Of a stretch of 64,000 nucleotides of DNA, positions 38,371-47,699 are shown piece after piece. Below the pieces are notes generated by a model. That model did not search any database, was not told where the DNA came from, and saw nothing but the letters and a program-made list of their open reading frames with translations. The stretch is from Desemzia incerta. GTDB taxonomy: Bacteria > Bacillota > Bacilli > Lactobacillales > Carnobacteriaceae. The DNA is taken from NCBI RefSeq assembly GCF_900115825.1, contig NZ_FOXW01000001.1, forward strand, positions 496,001 through 560,000, given 5' to 3'. The stretch's first letter is position 1. The number at the start of each line of letters is the position of its first letter. Both the position numbers and the translations under genes were made by a program.

Positions 38371-38416
38371 AAAAGTCCCTTGTTGATTTAACCTGAGTCA
38401 ACTAGGGATTTTTTTG
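38371..38416. terminator. Intrinsic-terminator-like hairpin without an upstream gene
   Basis: TCCCTTGTTGA (38376-38386) pairs with TCAACTAGGGA (38398-38408), one T-T mismatch, followed by T7 on the plus strand. The nearest plus-strand gene upstream ends at 35022, so it may end a small RNA or insulate the exopolysaccharide operon. Confidence 0.6.
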
Positions 38417-38444
38417 TTTTGTCAAAAAAACGACACATTTAGAG

Positions 38445-38486
38445 GGAGAAAAAAAGTCGAAAAAGGTTATCGTTTTTCTCCTTTTT
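38445..38486 (+). terminator. Second terminator-like hairpin before the exopolysaccharide operon
   Basis: GGAGAAAAA (38445-38453) pairs with TTTTTCTCC (38473-38481), then T5. It lies just upstream of the extended -10 at 38494-38502. Confidence 0.5.
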
Positions 38487-38493
38487 GAAAACG

Positions 38494-38502
38494 TGCTATA
38501 CT
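38494..38502 (+). promoter_or_regulatory. Putative promoter of the exopolysaccharide operon
   Basis: TGCTATACT is an extended -10 about 205 bp before the first gene. The leader 38503-38707 is pyrimidine-rich and G-poor; I see no known riboswitch in it. Confidence 0.45.
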
Positions 38503-38707
38503 CTATGCAAATTAAAAAACACACCTTTTTGATTTTACTCCAGTTTTAACCTCAGATTTTACCGCTTTTTCTCATCTAGATGGATCCAACACAAGTATCT
38601 TTTTCTATTAGTTCGTTTGTTTTGTTTTTTTGGTGCACTATTATTTTGTAAGAAAATACAGCAGTTTATTTGAGTTTGCCAAATCACAAAGAAAAGAGGT
38701 CTAATGT

Positions 38708-39730
38708 ATGAAAGAAACGAGAAAAAGAATTGTCACAGAGTTGCCCGAAAAGCAGGTCGCGGATGTTTATTTTGATGGACGTTATGGAGCATTGTACGAG
38801 GAAAAAGAACAAGCTTCGTTAGAATTGTTCACATACTGTTCAGATTATGGCGAAATTCAGTATAGATATCTGAAAAGATCGGTCCCTTACTTAATTAGCG
38901 GCGAACAATATTATGATATCATTACTCCTTATGGCTATGGAGGACCGAATATTGTAGCAGCTATAGATGCTGAGAAGCTTATCGTAGAATTCCAAAAAGC
39001 ATTTGCCCAACACTGCAAGGAACAAAAAATTGTCAGTGAATTCATCCGGTTTCATTTGCTGAAAAATAAAGAAGTTGTGAATAGATTTTATGGGGAAGCA
39101 GTCTTTTCCGGAATGAATATTGTCAAAGACTTGCGCGAGCCTATTCTCCAAGATTGTAGTAAAAGCGTTAAAAGAACTATGAAGAAAGCACAGCAACAAG
39201 GCTTTGAGGTTATCTATGATACATCAGGAGAACGGTTAGATGATTTCTTAACAGTTTACTATTCTACTATGGACAGAAACGGTGCGAATAATTATTATTA
39301 CTTTGATGAAGATTTCTTTAGACGCTTAAATCAAGAAATGGAAGGTCATTACGTCTATGTCCATGTTTTGCTGGAAAATAAAGTAATCGCAACCGGATTA
39401 ACCCTTTATGGATCAACTTACAGCTATGGATTTCTAGGAGGGACCTTGAGCGATTATTTTACTTACAACCCCACAACCTTTTTAGAAATCAAAAGTATGG
39501 AATGGCTGAAAGAAAAACAGGTTGACTATTATATACTCGGAGGGGGTTACGAACCTGATGACGGTATCTATCGTTTCAAACGCAGCTTTGCTAAGACCAC
39601 TGGAGATGTCCCCTTTTATATCGGTAAAAAAGTCCATGATTCCACTATTTATCAACAGTTAGTCCAACAACGTTCTAAAGAACCAAACTTCGATCCATCT
39701 AACTCGTACTTTCCTTTATACCGCTCCTAA
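38708..39730 (+). CDS. FemAB/GNAT-like acyltransferase, paralogue 1
   Basis: 340-residue cytosolic protein of the FemAB-like/Acetyltransf_6 group. The N-terminal part has YYDIITPYGYGGPNI; the centre has the basic patch SVKRTMKKAQQQGFEV then VYYSTMDRNGANNYYYF, and the C-terminal GNAT-like core has KVIATGLTLYGSTYSYGFLGG and DYYILGGGYEPDDGIYRFKRSF. The ending FYIGKKVHD... SYFPLYRS is shared with the paralogue at 40.6 kb. Such proteins transfer acyl or aminoacyl groups; donor and acceptor here are unknown. First gene of the exopolysaccharide operon. AAAAGAGG precedes the ATG. Confidence 0.72.
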   Translation: MKETRKRIVTELPEKQVADVYFDGRYGALYEEKEQASLELFTYCSDYGEIQYRYLKRSVPYLISGEQYYDIITPYGYGGPNIVAAIDAEKLIVEFQKAFAQHCKEQKIVSEFIRFHLLKNKEVVNRFYGEAVFSGMNIVKDLREPILQDCSKSVKRTMKKAQQQGFEVIYDTSGERLDDFLTVYYSTMDRNGANNYYYFDEDFFRRLNQEMEGHYVYVHVLLENKVIATGLTLYGSTYSYGFLGGTLSDYFTYNPTTFLEIKSMEWLKEKQVDYYILGGGYEPDDGIYRFKRSFAKTTGDVPFYIGKKVHDSTIYQQLVQQRSKEPNFDPSNSYFPLYRS

Positions 39731-39850
39731 CATCAAAAAATTCCAAAAACAGATTTAAAATCCATACAACTTCGCATTACCCTTACTCGCAACACAACCA
39801 CGAAAACCACTTCTCAAAAAACTCAAAAAATCCTCATCCACCATAAAACT
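39731..39850 (+). other. C-rich, G-poor intercistronic leader
   Basis: By my count this 120-nt stretch has about 37 C and only 4 G, and shows no hairpin. It lies between two genes of one operon. The composition resembles Rho-loading sequences (inference). Confidence 0.5.
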
Positions 39851-39878
39851 CAATTGAAAAGAAAGAAGGGAACTGGTT

Positions 39879-40508
39879 ATGTACAAGACCGTTAAACCTT
39901 TAGTCGATGTTATTGGCGCGTTGATCCTGTTCTTTTTTGTATGGCCAATCATCCTTTTTTGCGGAATCTGCATTAAATTGGAAGACCCCTCTGGTCCAGT
40001 CTTTTTCCTTCAAAAACGAGTTGGAAAAGAAGAAAAGATTTTTCATATCTATAAGTTGAGAACGATGAATTCAAACACAGATCGAAAAGGAACTTTATTG
40101 TCTGATTCTGAACGAATGCTGCATTGCGGAAAATGGATTCGAAAGTTAAGTTTGGATGAGTTGCCTCAGATCATCAATATCTTAAAAGGAGAAATGAGCT
40201 TCATTGGACCTAGGCCGCTATTGCCGGAGTATTTAGCTTTTTATACTGAAAAAGAGACCAAGCGTCATTCAGTGAAGCCCGGCATAAGCGGCTGGGCTCA
40301 AATCAATGGGAGAAACTCCTTAACTTGGGAAGAGCGGTTCGCATTAGACCTAGATTACATTGATCAGTTGTCTTTTAAATTGGACACTAAAATCGTTTTG
40401 TTAACGATAAAAAAAGTACTGTCTGGCTCTGATGTGATAGAAGACGAATCGGAAGAATTAGCAGATTTTGATGTCTACCGAATGAACCAAATGCGCAGAT
40501 CAAAATAG
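39879..40508 (+). CDS. Phosphoglycosyl transferase (EpsL/PglC-type bacterial sugar transferase)
   Basis: Starts repeat-unit synthesis by moving a phospho-sugar from a UDP-sugar to undecaprenyl phosphate. The 209 residues contain a re-entrant hydrophobic N-terminus (about 10-34), KRVGKEEKIFHIYKLRTM, the catalytic Asp-Glu pair in LSLDELPQIINILKGEMSFIGPRPLLPEY, and KPGISGWAQINGRNSLTWEER. This is the small monotopic type without the long WcaJ membrane domain. EpsC and EpsN homologues in the operon suggest that its donor is a UDP-trideoxy-diamino sugar. GAAGGG precedes the ATG. Confidence 0.92.
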   Translation: MYKTVKPLVDVIGALILFFFVWPIILFCGICIKLEDPSGPVFFLQKRVGKEEKIFHIYKLRTMNSNTDRKGTLLSDSERMLHCGKWIRKLSLDELPQIINILKGEMSFIGPRPLLPEYLAFYTEKETKRHSVKPGISGWAQINGRNSLTWEERFALDLDYIDQLSFKLDTKIVLLTIKKVLSGSDVIEDESEELADFDVYRMNQMRRSK

Positions 40509-40556
40509 GCATGAACATCCTTCCGTTATCGATTTATTTAGAAAAGAGGCGTATGT

Positions 40557-41642
40557 ATGATACAAAAAAGTATGTTGACCAAAGAAATCACGCAAAAATC
40601 AGAATGGGACGAAGCAATTGGTTTGTTTCAAGAAAAAGATATTTATTTCACTTATGACTATATGCAGCCGTTTCGAAAAAATGGTGATGGAGAGCCGATA
40701 TTGTTTTATTTTGAGTCGTATTTAGGTAAAGCAGCTTATCCCTTTATGTATCGTGATATTGCTGAATCTGCTCACTTGAAAGGGAAGATTCCTAACCGAA
40801 CCTACTTTGACATCAGCGGTGTTTATGGATATGGAGGTCCGCTGGTAGAAGTAAATCCTTTATATGATTTTAGTAGTGTGATAGAAATACTCAAACATGA
40901 TTTCCAAGAAATTTTTTCAGCATACTGCAAAGAAAAAGGGATTGTTTCTCAATTTGACCGTTTTCATCCTTTGTTGAATACTCATGAATTTTTTGCAGAT
41001 TATTGTACGGTCACACCAAATAAAAAAACGATTTGCTTAGACCTAAAAAGTGTAGAGTTTCTTACTCAAAATTTAACTTCAGGGTGTCGAAATAAAATTC
41101 GTCAGGCTGAAAAAAATGAGATAACAGTAGTTGTAAATGATCGAGTAGAGACGTTAGAAGCATTTAAGCAAATGTACCATTCTACGATGACACATAACCA
41201 AGCTTCGGATTATTACTTTTTCAACCCCCACTTTTTTGACGATATAAAACTTCACCAATCGTCACATCTGATAGTAGCGAATGCTTACTATCAAGATAAA
41301 ATCATTGCCTCCGCATTGATTTTGAGCTTCGATCACTTTCTTCATCATCATTTTTCAGGATCCTTATCAGAATACCGTCATTTGAAACCGAACAACCTAT
41401 TGTTCTACGAAATTGCCAAATGGGGAAGCGAACAGGGTTACCAAAGCTTTCATTTAGGCGGAGGACATGAATCAGAAGGAGATTCTTTATTCCGCTTCAA
41501 AAAAAGTTTCTCTAAATCAGAACCAAAAGATTTTTATATCGGAAAAAAACTCCACGATCCAGTTAAGAGTGATTTTTTAGCACAGATTGCTGGAAAATTT
41601 TCTAACGGACCCTCTGATTATTTCCCGATCTACCGCAGTTAG
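40557..41642 (+). CDS. FemAB/GNAT-like acyltransferase, paralogue 2
   Basis: 361-residue paralogue of the product at 38.7 kb with the same layout: RTYFDISGVYGYGGPLV, GCRNKIRQAEKNEITV, MYHSTMTHNQASDYYFF, KIIASALILSFDHFLHHHFSG, FHLGGGHESEGDSLFRFKKSF, and the C-terminal FYIGKKLHDP ... DYFPIYRS. The two copies flank the phosphoglycosyl transferase gene. Likely role: acyl or aminoacyl decoration of an amino sugar in the repeat unit (inference). AAAGAGG precedes the ATG; 48 bp after the transferase gene. Confidence 0.72.
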   Translation: MIQKSMLTKEITQKSEWDEAIGLFQEKDIYFTYDYMQPFRKNGDGEPILFYFESYLGKAAYPFMYRDIAESAHLKGKIPNRTYFDISGVYGYGGPLVEVNPLYDFSSVIEILKHDFQEIFSAYCKEKGIVSQFDRFHPLLNTHEFFADYCTVTPNKKTICLDLKSVEFLTQNLTSGCRNKIRQAEKNEITVVVNDRVETLEAFKQMYHSTMTHNQASDYYFFNPHFFDDIKLHQSSHLIVANAYYQDKIIASALILSFDHFLHHHFSGSLSEYRHLKPNNLLFYEIAKWGSEQGYQSFHLGGGHESEGDSLFRFKKSFSKSEPKDFYIGKKLHDPVKSDFLAQIAGKFSNGPSDYFPIYRS

Positions 41643-41678
41643 CTGTTAGCTGATAAAAAGACAGAAAGGAGTACAGCT

Positions 41679-42911
41679 ATGAGAAAAGTCTTAATCGTTG
41701 CTTCTGTTTCTGAAATGATTGAAGCGTTCCTGCTGCCTAATATTGAATTGTTGCAAAACATGGGGAATGAAGTTCATGTAATGGCTAATTTCAAAGATAC
41801 GGATGCATTGAGACAAGAGCGGATCAATTTGTTCAAAGAGCAGTTATTGAACAGAGGAGTTATTTCCTATTCTTTGCCTATCCATCGCGATCCCTTTCAT
41901 GTAGAAAATAAAAGAGCCTACCATCAAATGAAGGAGATTATTGAAACCGAACAATTTTCTATGATCCATTGCCACACACCGATTGGCGGAGTATTAACTC
42001 GTTTAGCTTCCAGAAAAGTGAGAGAATCTGGAACAAAAGTAGTCTATACAGCTCATGGATTTCACTTTTTTAAAGGAGCACCGCTAAAGAATTGGGCAAT
42101 TTTTTATACAATTGAAAAAATGTTGTCTAAGTACACTGATTGTTTGATCACGATCAACCAAGAAGATTATTCTGCGGCACATTCCCATCAGTTCAAAACG
42201 AAAATAATCGAAATGATTCCAGGTGTAGGGATCAATCCATTAAAGTTCAGACCAGTTACTGAATCCAAAAGAAAATACTTGAGACAGCAGTATGGATATG
42301 AAGACGAGGAATTTATTTTGATCTATGTAGCAGAATTAAGTTATCGAAAACACCAAGACATGCTCATTTCAATGATGCCGAAATTACTGGAGACTGTTCC
42401 GACTGCCAGATTGCTGTTAGTAGGTGATGGGGATGAAGACAAATTGTATGAGTATCATTCCTTGATCCACGAACTAGGTATTGAGGACCAAGTGAATATG
42501 TTGGGTTTCAGGAGGGATGTCAATGACTTGATGTCTTTATCAAATGTTGTAGTCTCCGCTTCCAGACAAGAAGGACTTCCGGTAAATGTGTTGGAAGCGA
42601 TGTCGATTGGATTGCCGTTAGTAGTGACTGATTGCAGAGGGAACAGGGATCTGGTCCATGATGGGGAAAATGGATTTGTAGTCGATATAGATGATACAGA
42701 TCGTTTTGTTGAAAGAATCATAGAATTGCATCAAGACAAAGAAAAAAGAACAGCCTTTAGTAAAGAAAATTTAAGAGCTATCAAAAGTTACAGTGTGCAC
42801 CACGTTAACGATACGTTACAAGCTATCTATCAAAAAGTTTTCCATCTCATTGAGCAAGATGAACTGAAAAAAGAACATGCAGCTTCTTCTGCGAAGACTA
42901 CTACGCAATAA
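41679..42911 (+). CDS. Glycosyltransferase family 4 (EpsD-like)
   Basis: Cytosolic GT-B retaining glycosyltransferase of 410 residues. N-terminal half: VLIVASVSEMIEAFLLPNIELL, HCHTPIGGVLTRLA and VYTAHGFHFFKG, close to the EpsD/PglA-type group. C-terminal half: YVAELSYRKHQDMLI, LLLVGDGDE, LGFRRDVNDLMSLSNVVVSASRQEGLPVNVLEAM (the E-x7-E motif binding the nucleotide sugar). Probably adds the second sugar after the phosphoglycosyl transferase. GAAAGGAG precedes the ATG. Confidence 0.9.
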   Translation: MRKVLIVASVSEMIEAFLLPNIELLQNMGNEVHVMANFKDTDALRQERINLFKEQLLNRGVISYSLPIHRDPFHVENKRAYHQMKEIIETEQFSMIHCHTPIGGVLTRLASRKVRESGTKVVYTAHGFHFFKGAPLKNWAIFYTIEKMLSKYTDCLITINQEDYSAAHSHQFKTKIIEMIPGVGINPLKFRPVTESKRKYLRQQYGYEDEEFILIYVAELSYRKHQDMLISMMPKLLETVPTARLLLVGDGDEDKLYEYHSLIHELGIEDQVNMLGFRRDVNDLMSLSNVVVSASRQEGLPVNVLEAMSIGLPLVVTDCRGNRDLVHDGENGFVVDIDDTDRFVERIIELHQDKEKRTAFSKENLRAIKSYSVHHVNDTLQAIYQKVFHLIEQDELKKEHAASSAKTTTQ

Positions 42912-43029
42912 ACCAGAAAAAATCCTCGTTTATCCTCTTTTGATGTACCAGCTTTTTTAAAAACCACTCTTTTCATAGAACAGCATAAACTACTGGAGCC
43001 TGACTCTAGTAAGATTTGAGGTGTTACTT

Positions 43030-44487
43030 TTGCCAAAAAGCATAAAAAAAAATTTAGGTTATCAAGTCTTATTTCAAACGATTCGTATTTTGATGCCAAT
43101 CATCACAATTCCCATTGTTTCCAACGCCCTTGGTTCAAAAGGAATTGGTATCAGTTTATTTTCCGGATCAATTGCAGAGTATTTTGTGTTGTTTTCCAGT
43201 CTGGGGATAGGCATTTATGGGAATAGAGAAATTGCCATAGTCAGAGATGATTCTGAAAAGTTGACACGTACTTTTTCAGAACTGATCATTTTAAAAATCC
43301 TGACAACCGGAACTTCCCTCATCGGCTATTTCGTATTGGTTCATCTATTTTTTGAAGGGAATATTTTTATTTACTTTCTTCAATCGTTTCATATTTTAGC
43401 CGTGTTGTTTGATATTTCCTGGTTTTTCATGGGACTGGAAGATTTTAAAAAAGTAACCTTATCAAACTTATCGATACAAGTATTGATGTTCTTGTCGATT
43501 GTTTTGTTCATCAAAGATTATTCAGATCTGTATTTATACGTCTTTATCATTGCTTTTGCCAACACCTTATCTCAAGCGGTCATATGGATATTCGCTCGTA
43601 AATACGTTCGTTTTCAGCACATCGAACTCTCTTCTTTACTGCACCATTTGAAGCAGATGTGGGTTTATTTCATTCCTCAAATCGCCATCACCCTGTACAG
43701 CACATTGAATCAAACCATTTTAGGTGTGATTTCCGGCGAAGTAGAAGTAGGGATTTATGGAAATGCCGTCAAATTGAGTACTACGATCGTTACGATGATA
43801 TCCACTATCAATAATGTCATGCTGCCTAGAATGAGCAATCTTTTTGCCAATCAGCAACTCCAGCTTATTAAAACCTCTTTAAGCGATGTGATTCATGGGC
43901 AGTTGTTTATTTCAATTCCTGCTGTATTTGGATTATGCGCAGTCATTTCTTCTTTGGTTCCTTGGTTTTTTGGTCAAGATTTTTTAGGCTTGATTCAGTT
44001 GATTCCCATTTATTCTGTTGTGATCATTGCTGTTCCTCTAGGAATGTCCGTTTCCAATCTTTATTTGCTGCCGACTGGAAACACTCGAACATATACTTTT
44101 TCTGTTTTTTTAGGCGCTGGAATGAGCGTTGTCTTGAATCTCTTACTGATCCCTTCATTTGGAGCATTGGGAGCCATCTTGACGACGATTTTAGTAGAGA
44201 TGTTTGTCACAACCTATCGCTTGATGTACCTAAGAAGAAAAATACAGTTTGCATTGGATTATCGCTTGATAGGAAAGTATGTAACAGCTGCAGTGACTAT
44301 GTATATTGGAATTGTTTTTCTGACCCGTCATTTAGCGCCCAATATGCTGACCAATTTGATTCAGTTGATGATAGGCGTCGTCATTTATACAGGTATGTGT
44401 CTCGTGTTAAAGGTGCCTTTAGTCAAAACCATTTTTCTTCGTCTATTCTTAAAAATGAAAGATGTAAGCAGCAAAGTCATCCAATAA
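43030..44487 (+). CDS. wzx: Polysaccharide flippase (Wzx/MATE-like)
   Basis: Translocates the undecaprenol-linked repeat unit across the membrane. About 12-14 transmembrane helices; N-terminal NLGYQVLFQTIRILMPIITI and GSKGIGISLFSGSIAEYFVL are typical of the PST/Wzx family. The frame is open from a GTG at 43021, but that codon lies within the best ribosome site (GAGGTG, 43018-43023), so I prefer the TTG at 43030 (485 aa, starting MPKSIKKNLGYQ). The region from 42912 is again G-poor. Confidence 0.88.
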   Translation: MPKSIKKNLGYQVLFQTIRILMPIITIPIVSNALGSKGIGISLFSGSIAEYFVLFSSLGIGIYGNREIAIVRDDSEKLTRTFSELIILKILTTGTSLIGYFVLVHLFFEGNIFIYFLQSFHILAVLFDISWFFMGLEDFKKVTLSNLSIQVLMFLSIVLFIKDYSDLYLYVFIIAFANTLSQAVIWIFARKYVRFQHIELSSLLHHLKQMWVYFIPQIAITLYSTLNQTILGVISGEVEVGIYGNAVKLSTTIVTMISTINNVMLPRMSNLFANQQLQLIKTSLSDVIHGQLFISIPAVFGLCAVISSLVPWFFGQDFLGLIQLIPIYSVVIIAVPLGMSVSNLYLLPTGNTRTYTFSVFLGAGMSVVLNLLLIPSFGALGAILTTILVEMFVTTYRLMYLRRKIQFALDYRLIGKYVTAAVTMYIGIVFLTRHLAPNMLTNLIQLMIGVVIYTGMCLVLKVPLVKTIFLRLFLKMKDVSSKVIQ

Positions 44488-44513
44488 TTTAAGATAAATA
44501 AGGAGAGATTGCG

Positions 44514-46490
44514 ATGAATCAAAAACCTCGAACTAAACTACTTCCAAACTATTCGATCAAAGAGATGAGTCAACTGTTCTTCCGGCAACACAGAGTCGCG
44601 ATACGTAAAGTGGCTTTTTTAGGGCTAGACAACAGCATGATTTACTTAGCGACCGTACTGTCTTACATCTTTTTGGATCCTTACATTCTTATCCCAGTAG
44701 AAACGTTCTTTGTCGTTGCAAATTTATTTATACTGGTTTATTCGATTTTAGCGTTGAAATTTGATTTATGTGCGACGTTGTATCGTTATACAGGGGTTAA
44801 AGATTTAATCACATTGTTTATGAGTTTGACGATTTCTTTTCTTGTAGTGGTCGTAATTACACCGTTTATTCTCTCTTTCAGCAGCATGCGCTTGAACTTG
44901 TTGGTCTATTTACTTTCTTTATTGATTGTAGGCAGTAGACACATTTTGTTCCGCATCTTTTTTGAACTGAGAGTTTCATTTGAAAAGAACGGCTTAACGA
45001 AAAGGCAGATTCGTACTTTAGTAGTCGGCGCAGGAGATGGCGGCAGTATTTTTATCAAAAGTATCCAAAGTCATCCTTCTGATATTCAATTGGTTGGAGT
45101 GGTAGATGATGATGCTGCAAAACAACAATTGAACTTTTATGGGGTAAAAATTTTGGGAACCACAAGAGACATTTCAGAACTGGTCAAACAGTATGAAATA
45201 GAACAAATCACCATCGCCGCCCCGAGCTTAAGCCCGGAAGAGCTGGATCGAATCTTAGGCATTTGCAATAGCAGCGGTGTTACAGCAAACCTTATTCCAT
45301 CCATAGAAGATGTCATGAATGGCAAGTTGACCGTTAGTCGTTTCAGATCGATCGATGTAGTCGATTTATTGGGCAGGGAAGAGATCGAGTTGGACACGAC
45401 TGCTTTATCGAATTCTATTTGCGGAAAAGTGATTTTGATCAGCGGTGCCGGCGGATCAATCGGCTCAGAAATTTGCAGAATCGTAGCGACATTTTCACCC
45501 AAAAAAATCGTCTTGCTTGGGCACGGAGAAAATTCTATTTATCAAATCCATAGAGAGCTGTCTAAAAAATATGGAAGCCGCATTGAATTGTCTCCTGTAA
45601 TAGCCGACGTTCAAGATCGAAAAAGAATTTTTGAAGTGATGCAAACCTATCGACCAGATATCGTGTATCATGCAGCGGCTCACAAACACGTTCCTATGAT
45701 GGAATACAATCCGATTGAAGCTGTAAAAAACAATGTTTTTGGATCTAAAAATATGGCGGAAGCTGCTAAGGCGGCCAATGTCCAAACATTTGTCATGGTT
45801 TCTACAGATAAAGCAGTCAATCCGCCAAATGTCATGGGAGCCACTAAGCGGATCGCAGAAATGATCGTTACAAGCTTGAATGAAAAAGGGAAAACAAGGT
45901 TTGCCGCTGTGCGATTTGGAAATGTGTTAGGCAGCAGAGGCAGTGTGATTCCGCTGTTTGAAGAACAAGTGAGAAATGGTGGCCCTGTAACGGTAACCGA
46001 TTTTCGAATGACACGTTATTTTATGACGATTCCGGAAGCGAGCCGATTGGTGATTCAAGCAGGTGCGTTAGCTCAAGGAGGAGAAATATTTGTCTTAGAC
46101 ATGGGGAATCCAGTCAAAATCGTAGAACTGGCGAAGAAAATCGTTAAATTAAGCGGATTTTCAGAAGAGGAAATCCCTGTTGTGGAAACGGGTATCAGAC
46201 CGGGAGAAAAGTTATATGAAGAACTCTTGGTTGCCAATGAACGAACCGATAAAAAAGTTTACGATAAGATTTTTGTTGGAAAAGCTGTCAATCGTCCAAT
46301 GGAAGATGTCCTCTTCTTTTTAGACCAATTAGCAGGTTGCAAGCCTGAAGAATACAAAGAAAAGCTGATTCAATTTGCTAAAGTGGGCGAAAAATCTATC
46401 GTTGAAAAAGATGCACAAGTTGTCCAAATGAACCAGCCGTTTTCCAAAGAATTTTCTGCTGCAAAAGAGAAGTCTCTAGCGCCGGCTTAA
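44514..46490 (+). CDS. epsC: Membrane UDP-GlcNAc 4,6-dehydratase (EpsC/CapD/PglF family)
   Basis: Converts UDP-GlcNAc to a 4-keto-6-deoxy sugar, the first step to trideoxy-diamino sugars. Four N-terminal transmembrane helices (about 35-150) are followed by a regulatory Rossmann-like domain (VVGAGDGGSIFIKS near 170). The catalytic SDR domain has ISGAGGSIGSEI (about 310), HAAAHKHVPMME, VSTDKAVNPPNVMGATKR and MTRYFMTIPEA. The 658 residues match EpsC. EpsN, 34 bp downstream, would use its product. Cation and polymer repeat unit are not deducible. Confidence 0.92.
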   Translation: MNQKPRTKLLPNYSIKEMSQLFFRQHRVAIRKVAFLGLDNSMIYLATVLSYIFLDPYILIPVETFFVVANLFILVYSILALKFDLCATLYRYTGVKDLITLFMSLTISFLVVVVITPFILSFSSMRLNLLVYLLSLLIVGSRHILFRIFFELRVSFEKNGLTKRQIRTLVVGAGDGGSIFIKSIQSHPSDIQLVGVVDDDAAKQQLNFYGVKILGTTRDISELVKQYEIEQITIAAPSLSPEELDRILGICNSSGVTANLIPSIEDVMNGKLTVSRFRSIDVVDLLGREEIELDTTALSNSICGKVILISGAGGSIGSEICRIVATFSPKKIVLLGHGENSIYQIHRELSKKYGSRIELSPVIADVQDRKRIFEVMQTYRPDIVYHAAAHKHVPMMEYNPIEAVKNNVFGSKNMAEAAKAANVQTFVMVSTDKAVNPPNVMGATKRIAEMIVTSLNEKGKTRFAAVRFGNVLGSRGSVIPLFEEQVRNGGPVTVTDFRMTRYFMTIPEASRLVIQAGALAQGGEIFVLDMGNPVKIVELAKKIVKLSGFSEEEIPVVETGIRPGEKLYEELLVANERTDKKVYDKIFVGKAVNRPMEDVLFFLDQLAGCKPEEYKEKLIQFAKVGEKSIVEKDAQVVQMNQPFSKEFSAAKEKSLAPA

Positions 46491-46523
46491 TCTTAACGAT
46501 GAAGAGAACGGGAGGAAAATACT

Positions 46524-47699
46524 ATGATGAAATCAAAACAAATCTTATTGTCTTCACCTCATATGTCTGGAAATGAACAAAAGTATATTGATGAAGCTTT
46601 TGAGACCAATTGGATAGCCCCTTTAGGACCTAATGTCAATCACTTTGAAACAGAATTAGCCAGGTATTCTGGGACTGTTGGAGCTTCTGTAACCAGTTCT
46701 GGTACAGCAGCAATTCACTTAGCTTTAACTACTCTGGGAGTGAAAAAAGGGGACACTGTGTTTTGTTCCACATTCACATTTATTGCCAGTGCAAACCCGG
46801 CAGTATATTTAGGGGCAGAAGTGGTGTTCATTGATTCCGAATTGGACAGTTGGAATATGTCTCCTGAAGCTTTAGAACGTGCGCTGGTTGCAGCGAAAAA
46901 AGTTAATCGCCTGCCCAAAGCCATTATCGTCGTCAACTTGTATGGTCAAAGCGCAAAAATGGATGAACTTTGTGTCATCGCAGATGCTTATGGAGTGCCT
47001 ATTGTAGAAGATGCTGCCGAATCGTTGGGAGCAGAGTATAAAGGCAAAAAGAGCGGCAGTATTGGGAAAATCGGTATCTACTCCTTTAATGGAAATAAAA
47101 TTATTACGACCTCAGGAGGCGGGGCGATGGTTTCCAATGACGAAGAACTGCTGATTAAATCACGCTTTTTGGCCACACAAGCAAAGGATGCCGCGCCACA
47201 CTATGAACACAGTCAAATCGGATATAATTACCGGATGAGCAACATCTTGGCAGGAGTAGGAAGAGCTCAATTAGCCATTTTAGACGAGAGAGTTCAACAA
47301 AGACGAACTGTTTTTGAACGGTATACAGCAGAACTCGAATCTCTTGAAGGTCTTCATTTCATGCCTGAACTAGCTAATACAAAATCCAATCGTTGGTTGA
47401 CAACGATGTTGATAAATCCAGCAGTTATCAAGACCAACCCATTTGACGTGATGGTGGAAATGAATGAACAAGGTATTGAAACAAGAGCGTTGTGGAAACC
47501 GCTGCATCTCCAACCTGTTTTTAAACACACAGCTTTCTATGCTCATCGACCAAATGAAATGCCTATTTCCGAAGCCTTATTCACCACTGGAATTTGCTTG
47601 CCAAGTGGCTCGAACATGACAGAAGATGATCAATACAGAGTCATTGATGCACTGAAAAAAGTGTTGAATAAGCAACCTGCAACAGTAAAAGCTGTATAA
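46524..47699 (+). CDS. epsN: PLP-dependent sugar aminotransferase (EpsN/PglE, DegT family)
   Basis: Adds an amino group at C4 of the keto sugar made by EpsC, using PLP. DegT/DnrJ/EryC1 fold of 391 residues: TSSGTAAIHLAL, CSTFTFIASANPAVYLGA, VNLYGQSAKMDEL, EDAAESLGAEYKG and the Schiff-base Lys in SFNGNKIITTSGGGAM, then the C-terminal GIETRALWKPLHLQP. GGGAGG is 8 nt before the first of two ATGs. No EpsM/PglD-type left-handed beta-helix acetyltransferase is encoded in the operon. Confidence 0.93.
   Translation: MMKSKQILLSSPHMSGNEQKYIDEAFETNWIAPLGPNVNHFETELARYSGTVGASVTSSGTAAIHLALTTLGVKKGDTVFCSTFTFIASANPAVYLGAEVVFIDSELDSWNMSPEALERALVAAKKVNRLPKAIIVVNLYGQSAKMDELCVIADAYGVPIVEDAAESLGAEYKGKKSGSIGKIGIYSFNGNKIITTSGGGAMVSNDEELLIKSRFLATQAKDAAPHYEHSQIGYNYRMSNILAGVGRAQLAILDERVQQRRTVFERYTAELESLEGLHFMPELANTKSNRWLTTMLINPAVIKTNPFDVMVEMNEQGIETRALWKPLHLQPVFKHTAFYAHRPNEMPISEALFTTGICLPSGSNMTEDDQYRVIDALKKVLNKQPATVKAV

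Noticed and set aside
43935-44492. A long overlapping ORF (185 codons) in another frame of wzx.
   Set aside because: It lies wholly within the flippase gene, has no ribosome site, and encodes an implausible Cys/Phe/Arg-rich product.
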